This document shows positions 56,753 to 62,857 of a stretch of 62,857 nt of DNA, one piece after another. The stretch's first letter is position 1. Each line of letters opens with the position of its first letter. The DNA is from an uncultured Clostridia bacterium. GTDB taxonomy: Bacteria > Bacillota > Clostridia > Saccharofermentanales > Saccharofermentanaceae. The stretch spans positions 1 through 62,857 of the forward strand of contig CAMNGC010000012.1 of the NCBI GenBank assembly GCA_946537885.1, read 5' to 3'. The notes below the pieces were generated by a model, which did not search any database, was not told the origin of the DNA, and saw nothing but the letters and a program-made list of their open reading frames with translations. The translations under genes were made by a program, and so were the position numbers.

Positions 56753-56768
56753 TTTTATTCCTCCATGA

Positions 56769-58700
56769 TTAATTGATCTTTCCGAGATATATCGTTCTGG
56801 CGTCAGAGATCTTTTTGGCCCCGATAACGGGATAATAAGCGAAAAGGTCCTCTCTTGGCGTTCCATCCGCCCTATAACTGCTATTTGCTGCGGTGAACTC
56901 ACAGACAAGCTCATCACAGGCTTTCGGATCATAAGTCAGGATATAGTAATTCTCATATCCTGCAGGCAGGCCTTCGTTTGCAAGAAATACATCCGCATGG
57001 CTCGTAAGCCTTATGGCGAAATGTAAAGCATTCGCATCTTCGTCTATAAGGATCGCATTATGCCCCTTGTCAGTAACAGATGCGATCTCTTCAAGAGCTT
57101 TCGCATCCATTGAAGTCTCGGGACGATAGATCATAGCGAAGATCGTCATGGGTAACATGATCAATGCTGCGATGGCATAAACCGCTATCTGTTTACGAAG
57201 ATCCGAAGTCAATTCCTGAAGGGCAGCAGCTCCGATCAGGACAGCACAGGCGATAAAAGGTATCGTCTGCGACAGCTGAAGTCTCTCGTATGTTATGAAG
57301 GGGACTTCCGAAGAACAGATAACGAAAAGGCCATATACGGAAGTCGTCGCGAGTATCGCGAGATAAGGCGGCACCGGAAGCTTGCGCTTACGGATAAGCA
57401 GATAAATGAAAGCCCCGGGAATCAGGATAACTCCGCTATATATACAAGTTGCCAGAAAGCTCTCGGTGATGAACTCCGAACTTGTCTCAGGATCGTAATT
57501 GAAAAATATCTTACCTGCCGATAATACTATCAGGCCTGCCCCAAAAAGACCGATCCCCTTGATGTAGCTATTATCGGAAAATATCCCTGAAACCGTCCTT
57601 CTGCCGGCCGGCAGGAGAAGCAGGAGCGATATGAGAAGCCAGCCTGCCGATGCGAAGATCGCTACGGCTTCACCATAGAAATCATCATGGCCGGCAGTAC
57701 TGATCCAACTCCACCACTCATGGTTAAATACATTGGGATAGAACTCGTCACAGGCAAACACAAGGATCAGCTGGCAAAGAGCTGCGACAGAGCCCATGAT
57801 CAGCGCCTGTATTCTGTCAGTATATGCATAGACTATTGCAAAGAGCGCGATGATCAGCGGCAGGAAGAAAACACTCTTGGCAGTAGTGATCATGATGCAG
57901 ACAACGGCAGCTGTTACAGGCAAAAGTGTCCCTGCTCCCTGTTTTATCTTGTGCGTATTTGTCTCGTGGATAAACTCCAGAGCCTCTCTGATCGCCGCCA
58001 CGATCAGCAGCATAACAAATGTCATACAGGAAGCTGTCTTCCCTGTCTCGACCATGAGCGGAGAAAGCATGATGATCGCGACGGCAGCATATTTACAGAT
58101 CCCCTTAAGCTTCATTCGGTCGGCAATTAAAGTGACATACACACCAATCGCCAGAGTCGTGATCGTATTGATATTAAGAAGAGCTCCGATACCTCCCACT
58201 GCGCCGCCTATAGCCATAAGAGCAGGATATGCAGGCAGACCGTAATAGAAATCGATCTTGCCGCAGTTCTCGGCAATGTAATCTCTGCCGTAGTTCATAA
58301 GTGACATGCCGTGGTAGAGGTAGTAATCCTGATGGAATGGCGTAAGGGTAATACCGGCTTTGTAAGTAATAGCGGCGCCTCCGATAACTATTATCATTCC
58401 GGATATCAGATCGATCCCCGGCACAGGGCGACCTTTATGTACTTGAGGGCGCTTTTTTAACAGAAGGTATACCAGTAGCAGAAGGATGATATTCAGCATA
58501 AAAGCTGCTGTCAGCGCTCTGGACACGGTAAAATGCCTTATAGCCAATAAAGCAACTGAAGCCGCAGAGTATTCGATCATAAAACCGGTCACAGAATCAG
58601 CCAACATAGGGACGATCCGGTCTTCGCGAGCCGCATCGAGCATATATACAGCAGCAATATTAATTATGATCAGCAGGATTATAACAGGGACAGAATTCAT
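56769..58700 (-). CDS. Polytopic membrane protein, GT-C-like
   Basis: The start at 58700 shares its A with the cytidine deaminase stop (TGATG). The 643-residue protein has about 14 hydrophobic segments and a hydrophilic C-terminal tail of ~110 residues. An early extracytoplasmic loop contains TPFHQDYYLYHGMSLMNYGR, similar in placement to the acidic loop of GT-C glycosyltransferases. A role in surface glycan assembly is a weak inference; no catalytic residue is established. Confidence 0.65.
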   Translation of the reverse strand: MNSVPVIILLIIINIAAVYMLDAAREDRIVPMLADSVTGFMIEYSAASVALLAIRHFTVSRALTAAFMLNIILLLLVYLLLKKRPQVHKGRPVPGIDLISGMIIVIGGAAITYKAGITLTPFHQDYYLYHGMSLMNYGRDYIAENCGKIDFYYGLPAYPALMAIGGAVGGIGALLNINTITTLAIGVYVTLIADRMKLKGICKYAAVAIIMLSPLMVETGKTASCMTFVMLLIVAAIREALEFIHETNTHKIKQGAGTLLPVTAAVVCIMITTAKSVFFLPLIIALFAIVYAYTDRIQALIMGSVAALCQLILVFACDEFYPNVFNHEWWSWISTAGHDDFYGEAVAIFASAGWLLISLLLLLPAGRRTVSGIFSDNSYIKGIGLFGAGLIVLSAGKIFFNYDPETSSEFITESFLATCIYSGVILIPGAFIYLLIRKRKLPVPPYLAILATTSVYGLFVICSSEVPFITYERLQLSQTIPFIACAVLIGAAALQELTSDLRKQIAVYAIAALIMLPMTIFAMIYRPETSMDAKALEEIASVTDKGHNAILIDEDANALHFAIRLTSHADVFLANEGLPAGYENYYILTYDPKACDELVCEFTAANSSYRADGTPREDLFAYYPVIGAKKISDARTIYLGKIN

Positions 58701-59125
58701 CAATGCATCAGATCTCCGGTCTCAAGTCTTGTCCATGCCAGCGGCAGCAACTCAGCTATATCAGTCTTAATTATCTCGGCATTCTCATCAGCCAGGATAA
58801 CCTTGATATTAGGGCTGTACTCCATCAGCATCTGTCTGCAATTTCCGCATGGAGCAAAAAGCCCCGCCGGCCCGTCAGGATGAACTGATACAATGGTATC
58901 GAATTCATGACAACCGTTACTGATCGCATTGCCGACTGCCACAAACTCAGCACACGAGCCATGAATGCAATCGCAGTTAACGCCGTGGTACAAAGTCCCG
59001 TCCTTTGCCTTCAGGCAACAACCGACGGTATGGAAAAAGTTCCCGGGAATGCGGGCTTTCTCGAGAGTCTGATAAGCTTCTGCTATCAGCTCCCGATCTT
59101 CATCTGTCACTTCATATTTCCTCAT
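58700..59125 (-). CDS. Cytidine deaminase-like protein
   Basis: The ATG at 59125 has GAGGGG six bases upstream. The 141-residue protein has the zinc deaminase motifs CAEFVAVGNAIS near 58-69 and APCGNCRQMLMEYSP near 91-105, with the catalytic Glu in the first. It probably deaminates cytidine or a related aminopyrimidine for pyrimidine salvage; blasticidin-S-type deaminases share the pattern. It is the first gene of a set with the membrane protein and cupin genes. Confidence 0.87.
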   Translation of the reverse strand: MRKYEVTDEDRELIAEAYQTLEKARIPGNFFHTVGCCLKAKDGTLYHGVNCDCIHGSCAEFVAVGNAISNGCHEFDTIVSVHPDGPAGLFAPCGNCRQMLMEYSPNIKVILADENAEIIKTDIAELLPLAWTRLETGDLMH

Positions 59126-59293
59126 AAACATCCCCTCACTTCAGCGGTCGACTTCTATAGCCCGACTGCGTCTTCTGTCTTTCATAATATCCAAACATCT
59201 CCCCAAATTCAAACGAAAAGCTTCAGGCCGTATAAGAACAAGTCTTCCCCTCGAAACATTAGTACCTTGCTTATGCTTTGGTTTAATAAGCAT

Positions 59294-59331
59294 CCGGATT
59301 AACTCATCTATTAACCCGGCTTGGGTTAACA
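59294..59331 (-). repeat. Shared TTAACCCAAGCCGG motif, copy A
   Basis: On the minus strand GTTAACCCAAGCCGGGTTAA is followed by TAGATGAGTTAATCC. It matches 62752-62787 on the plus strand. The first part is itself an inverted repeat TTAACCC/GGGTTAA. Confidence 0.55.
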
Positions 59332-59335
59332 GCAG

Positions 59336-59373
59336 ATGTAAAAAAGAGGTTGCCACCTTAAAGTGACAACCTC
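59336..59373 (-). terminator. Terminator of rpsU
   Basis: On the minus strand AGAGGTTGTCAC and GTGGCAACCTCT pair around a short loop and are followed by TTTTTTA, 23 bases after the rpsU stop. Confidence 0.88.
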
Positions 59374-59395
59374 TCCCGATAATCAACTACGATGA

Positions 59396-59569
59396 TCAGC
59401 GCTTGCGCTTTCTTGCTGCTTCAGACTTCTTCTTACGACGTACAGAAGGCTTCTCGTAGTGCTCTCTCTTACGGACTTCCGCGAGAACACCGGATCTGGC
59501 GCAGGAACGCTTGAAACGACGCAACGCACTGTCAAGGGTCTCATTCTCCTTAACTCTGATCTCAGACAT
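59396..59569 (-). CDS. rpsU: 30S ribosomal protein S21
   Basis: This 57-residue frame starts [20 protein letters not shown] and ends in a Lys/Arg-rich tail ([14 protein letters not shown]), a full-length match to S21, which binds near the anti-Shine-Dalgarno region of 16S rRNA and helps initiation. AAAGGGGTGAG lies upstream of the ATG. It is a single-gene unit with its own terminator. Confidence 0.95.
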   Translation of the reverse strand: MSEIRVKENETLDSALRRFKRSCARSGVLAEVRKREHYEKPSVRRKKKSEAARKRKR

Positions 59570-59690
59570 TTTTTCTCACCCCTTTCGTGCGTGGCATAAC
59601 GTGCATATTATAACCGCGCGAAAAAGATACGTCAAGAAAAAGTGCGACTGATCAGTAATATGGGCAGAACTCTGAGCTGACAAGGAATGC

Positions 59691-60257
59691 TTACGATATT
59701 ATTATCCTTGGCTCTGTTGTTCCCTCACTAAAAGTGGTAAAATTGATCACTGAGATGGAATCGTAGACATTGGAAATCTCGATATATCCCCTTTGCGTTT
59801 CTCCTTCGTAATTAAAATAATTAGTCGAATATCCTATCTCCTCATTCCCATCTGATGCTCCAAAATGATGGTAATGCTTAAGATAGACCAGTTTGATCAT
59901 ATACCCGTCATTTAAGAAAAAATCGGAATGATCTCTCATATAATCATTGATCAGACAGCGCGCTTTATCGAAAACACCTATGTCAGTCTCGTCTTCGTTG
60001 CGATCTATATAGATCGTTATCAACTTCGGATCATCCGGACCGAATAAAGGAGAGGCAAAGAATACGCCGTCACCGATTCGGTCGTAAACATACTGCTCCA
60101 TCTCATCCATATGACCGTGCGTAGTTTGAGAGGCCGGTATCTCAGGAACCTTCTTACGCCTCTCATAGCCCTTATGTTTGCATGATGTTACTGCACAAGA
60201 CATAGTAATAAGAATAAGTATGATTATGATATATCTCAATAGTCTCATCTTCTGCAT
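59691..60257 (-). CDS. Small lipoprotein, function unknown
   Basis: The 188-residue product has a signal peptide rich in Ile/Leu and a lipobox AVTSC near residue 26, so it is probably lipid-anchored outside. The mature part is mixed alpha/beta with an acidic DRNEDETDIGVFDKARCLIN segment and a His/Tyr-rich patch (LKHYHHFG). No domain is recognised. It is divergent from the ABC importer operon, with 154 bases between them. Confidence 0.65.
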   Translation of the reverse strand: MQKMRLLRYIIIILILITMSCAVTSCKHKGYERRKKVPEIPASQTTHGHMDEMEQYVYDRIGDGVFFASPLFGPDDPKLITIYIDRNEDETDIGVFDKARCLINDYMRDHSDFFLNDGYMIKLVYLKHYHHFGASDGNEEIGYSTNYFNYEGETQRGYIEISNVYDSISVINFTTFSEGTTEPRIIIS

Positions 60258-60411
60258 TTGTTTTTATTTCTTTCAAGAATAATTGATAACTAATCAAAGT
60301 ATATCACATTGTCAGGTTAGGGATGGTCAGATATCAATGTCTGTCTATGGCTTTTTGGCGACACAAATACTACAATAGACTTGCTAAAAATAAAGTAAGA
60401 GGTATTAATAT

Positions 60412-61386
60412 ATGAAAAGATTTATGGCATTACTCTTGAGCACTGTTATGCTTATCGGAATTGCATGCGGCTGCTCCAAGAAGGAAGAAGAAAAGGCCGA
60501 TGATATCACTGTCAAAGTCGGAGCGCTTAAAGGCCCTACTACTATTGGCGTGCTTAACATGATCAAGAATCCGGAGCTGGAGGGCGTTAAGGGCAGTTAC
60601 GACCTGACAATGGCTACAGACGCTTCAGAGATCGCTGCAGGACTTAATTCAGGTTCTATCGATATAGCCTTGATCCCGGCAAACCTTGCAGCTAAGCTTT
60701 ATAACACGACAGAAGGCGGCGTTACGGTTATCGACATCAACACTCTGGGTGTGCTTTACTGCGTAACCGGCGATGATTCCGTTACAAGTCCTGCTGACCT
60801 TGAGGGCAAGACGATCCTTACAACAGGTCAGGGCAACACACCCGAGTATTCCTTAAAGTATATCCTGGCTGCTAACGGGATCGAAGATTATGAGTTGGAT
60901 TTCAGATCTGAAGCCAGCGAGATCGCGGCTCTGCTCGCTGAAGATCCCGATCAGATCGCCGTTTTGCCTCAGCCTTTCGTAACTGTTGCTACGAGCCAGA
61001 ATCCCGAGATCACTCCTGTCTTCTCCCTCTCCGATGAGTGGGATAAAGCATCCGATGATTCCCGTATGGTAACAGGTGTTACAGTCGTTCGCACTGCCTT
61101 CCTGGAGGAGCATGAAGGCAATGTGGCTCAGTTCCTGGAAGATCATGCGCTCTCTGTAGACGCTGCCAATAACGATGTTGAGACAACAGCTCAATTGACA
61201 GCTGATATGGAGATCGTCGGAAATGCCAATGTGGCAGCGGCAGCGATCCCTAACTGCAATATCGTATGCATCACGGGGGAGGACATGAAGCAGGCTCTCT
61301 CGGGATACCTGCAGGTTCTTTTCGATCAGGATCCCACAGCAGTTGGCGGAAGCGTCCCCGGTGATGAGTTCTACTTCATCGGTTAA
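60412..61386 (+). CDS. ABC importer substrate-binding lipoprotein (NitT/TauT type)
   Basis: The 324-residue protein has a lipobox IACGC (Cys near 20) and the NMT1/SsuA-like fold: VGALKGPTTIGVLNMIKN near 36, ASEIAAGLNSGSIDIALIP near 70, and LEGKTILTTGQGNTPEYSLK near 125. It should bind a small ligand and deliver it to the permease encoded next. Ligand identity is unknown; the family covers nitrate, sulfonates and pyrimidine precursors. AGAGG precedes the ATG. No riboswitch was recognised in the leader, so a thiamine-precursor role has no support. Confidence 0.88.
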   Translation: MKRFMALLLSTVMLIGIACGCSKKEEEKADDITVKVGALKGPTTIGVLNMIKNPELEGVKGSYDLTMATDASEIAAGLNSGSIDIALIPANLAAKLYNTTEGGVTVIDINTLGVLYCVTGDDSVTSPADLEGKTILTTGQGNTPEYSLKYILAANGIEDYELDFRSEASEIAALLAEDPDQIAVLPQPFVTVATSQNPEITPVFSLSDEWDKASDDSRMVTGVTVVRTAFLEEHEGNVAQFLEDHALSVDAANNDVETTAQLTADMEIVGNANVAAAAIPNCNIVCITGEDMKQALSGYLQVLFDQDPTAVGGSVPGDEFYFIG

Positions 61387-62149
61387 GAGCGGGCTTCGCC
61401 GAGTTATATTTGTTTTTGTATGGCTGGTCATCTGGCAGCTTGCCGCTGTCAAGATCGACAACAGCATCATTATCGCGGGACCGATAGACACCTTCCGCGC
61501 CTTGAAAGAATTGATCAAGACCCCTGCTTTCCGGGAGTCGCTGCTGGCCAGCAGCTCCAGGATCGCATGGGGCTTTTTTATCGGGGGAACAAGCGCATTT
61601 GTCTTGGCATTGATTTCTTTCCGATACGAATTGATAAGAGAATTCTTTTCGCCGGCCGTGACTACTTTGAAGGCAGTGCCGGTCGTGAGTTTCATAATCA
61701 TGGTTCTCCTCTGGTCAGGGCCGGACGTAGCTACCGTGATCAGCGCTCTTGTGGTCTTTCCCATCATCTACCTGAACACCTTGCAGGGTATGATAAGCAC
61801 CGACTGCAAATTGTTGGAGATGGCTCAGATCTTTAAGATCAGTGGCAAAGACCGCATCCGCTATATCTATCTGCCCCATCTCCGTCCATTTCTCCTGAGC
61901 GCCATCTCCTTGGCGGCGGGAATGGCTTGGAAAAGCGGCATCGCGGCAGAATTGATAGACCAGACTCAGACATCACTTGGCAACGGTATGTACCGCTCCA
62001 AGATCAGTCTGGCCACGGCTGATATGCTGGCCTGGACTGTGGCGGCTGTTGTGCTGTCGTTTATTTTCGAGAAACTACTTATCGCACTGCTGACCCTGCT
62101 TCTTAACGTCGGCATCGGCAGCAAAGCTTCCGGGAGGGCCAAGCCATGA
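61364..62149 (+). CDS. ABC importer permease (NitT/TauT type)
   Basis: The ~261-residue membrane protein overlaps the binding-protein gene; the ATG at 61364 is chosen over a TTG at 61343. It has about six transmembrane segments and the EAA-type coupling loop (EMAQIFKISGKDRIRYIYLP near 150-170). It forms the channel with the ATPase encoded by the next gene, which starts within its stop codon. Confidence 0.88.
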   Translation: MSSTSSVKSGLRRVIFVFVWLVIWQLAAVKIDNSIIIAGPIDTFRALKELIKTPAFRESLLASSSRIAWGFFIGGTSAFVLALISFRYELIREFFSPAVTTLKAVPVVSFIIMVLLWSGPDVATVISALVVFPIIYLNTLQGMISTDCKLLEMAQIFKISGKDRIRYIYLPHLRPFLLSAISLAAGMAWKSGIAAELIDQTQTSLGNGMYRSKISLATADMLAWTVAAVVLSFIFEKLLIALLTLLLNVGIGSKASGRAKP

Positions 62150-62730
62150 TAGAGATCGAGCTTAAAGACATCTGTAAAAACTACGACGGCCGCCCGGTCT
62201 TATCATCTATGACCGCCGTATTTGATCCCGGCAGCTGCACCCTCCTGACAGGGCGTTCCGGCATTGGCAAGACTACGCTGCTTAATATGATCATCGGTCT
62301 CGTACGGCCCGATTCCGGCAGCATCAGGATTAGTCCCTACCCGACGGGATTCGGAGTTGTCTTCCAGGAAGACCGTCTGCTGGAATCCTTCACGGCTGCC
62401 CGTAACATCGCTATTATCAAACCCTCACCGGCCTTTGATATCATCGAAAAAGATCTTAAACGGTTGATCCCCGACCTTAATCCTAAGGCCTCCGTAGCGG
62501 AACTGTCAGGCGGAATGCGACGCCGAGTAGCCATCGCGCGCGCCGTGTTGTCTCAATCGGATGTGCTTATCATGGACGAGCCCTTTACCGGGCTTGACGC
62601 AAAGGCGCGCGAGGCGGCAATTGCTTATATTATGGAGAAGCGGAATGGACGCACCTTGATCATAGCATCCCACGATCTGAGTGGTCTTGATGGCTTTGAG
62701 ATACTGGAAGTGCCTGAGATCGACGAGTAA
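62146..62730 (+). CDS. ABC importer ATPase
   Basis: The 194-residue protein has Walker A TGRSGIGKTTLLN near 36-48, the Q-loop GVVFQEDRLLES, the ABC signature ELSGGMRRRVAIARA near 125, Walker B VLIMDEPFTGLDA near 145 and the H-loop ASHD near 180. It is about 50 residues shorter than usual for the family because the C-terminal extension is missing, but all catalytic motifs are present. Four-base overlap with the permease gene gives translational coupling. Confidence 0.93.
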   Translation: MIEIELKDICKNYDGRPVLSSMTAVFDPGSCTLLTGRSGIGKTTLLNMIIGLVRPDSGSIRISPYPTGFGVVFQEDRLLESFTAARNIAIIKPSPAFDIIEKDLKRLIPDLNPKASVAELSGGMRRRVAIARAVLSQSDVLIMDEPFTGLDAKAREAAIAYIMEKRNGRTLIIASHDLSGLDGFEILEVPEIDE

Positions 62731-62751
62731 GTATTCTCTTTTACCTCCCGT

Positions 62752-62787
62752 GTTAACCCAAGCCGGTTTAACAGTTGAGTTAATCCC
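62752..62787 (+). repeat. Shared TTAACCCAAGCCGG motif, copy B
   Basis: GTTAACCCAAGCCGGTTTAA is followed by CAGTTGAGTTAATCC, matching copy A at 59294-59331. It lies between the ABC ATPase stop and the final hairpin. Confidence 0.55.
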
Positions 62788-62803
62788 TGGCGGTTTTAAG
62801 AGA

Positions 62804-62850
62804 AAGGGGATGTCTCAAAAGTGATTTAATTCACTTGGGGGCATCCCTTT
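62804..62850 (+). terminator. Imperfect terminator after the ABC importer operon
   Basis: A long imperfect hairpin (AAAGGGGATGTCTC... paired with GGGGGCATCCCTTT around the palindrome GTGATTTAATTCAC) lies 75 bases after the last gene. The T-tract is short. Its TGTCTCAAAA theme recurs in the hairpin at 17-53. Confidence 0.5.
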
Positions 62851-62857
62851 AAAATGT

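Noticed and set aside
60258..60411. TPP or other riboswitch before the ABC importer
   Set aside because: The leader lacks the conserved CUGAGA and related cores of the TPP element, and no other class was recognised.
60853..61767. A 304-codon minus-strand gene inside the ABC importer operon
   Set aside because: It overlaps two clearly coding genes with conserved motifs on the other strand and shows no recognisable domain.

Overview
The window reads as chromosome from a Gram-positive, low-to-mid GC anaerobe of the Bacillota, most likely class Clostridia. The signs are GGAGG-type ribosome binding sites, lipoproteins with lipoboxes, the order yicC-remA-gmk-rpoZ, a Crh-like HPr paralogue, a short MetH with a separate reactivation protein, and pyruvate phosphate dikinase beside class II aldolase and GAPDH. 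No rRNA, tRNA or origin was seen, so genus is not assigned. Most genes lie on the minus strand.

Layout. 0-3.7 kb: a PT-linker lipoprotein, fba, a second lipoprotein and a 5'-truncated PhoU-type fragment of a Na/Pi cotransporter. 3.7-12.5 kb is an accessory island: an AAA/DUF4143 ATPase bracketed by perfect inverted repeats, a PLD-helicase-DUF3427 protein, and a cassette of XRE regulator, ImmA peptidase, DUF4417, EndoU-like nuclease and putative immunity protein. Three divergent copies of a ~150-bp intergenic repeat separate these units. 12.5-16.4 kb: a flavoprotein, then a large substrate-binding-like lipoprotein coupled to a small secreted protein.

16.5-31.8 kb is housekeeping: ppdK, glyS, rpoZ, gmk, remA, yicC, a phosphoesterase, uvrC, the Crh-like protein, rimI-tsaB-tsaE (tRNA t6A pathway), an amidohydrolase, an anion permease and gap. 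30.1-35.8 kb: gap, trmB and metH are enclosed by two long repeat blocks in opposite orientation, each an array of hairpins with 9-bp stems CTGTTGACG/CGTCAACAG. 35.8-44 kb: a PD-(D/E)xK-like protein, the MetH reactivation protein, hinT, alaS, a WYL regulator, a glycosyltransferase and manC.

44-49.2 kb: two more large lipoproteins of the same family as that at 13.7 kb, each preceded by a decayed small secreted gene, plus the tail of a fourth copy. 49.5-62.7 kb: a HAD phosphatase, rel, recJ, a cysteine synthase-like gene, a cupin, a large membrane protein, cytidine deaminase, rpsU (too short for most ORF callers), a lipoprotein and a complete ABC importer.

The parts most worth attention are the repeat-delimited cassettes (5.6-12.3 kb) with an operator embedded in the XRE promoter, the inverted hairpin arrays around gap-trmB-metH, and the lipoprotein/secreted-protein pairs. 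All functions are read from sequence motifs; nothing was searched against a database.
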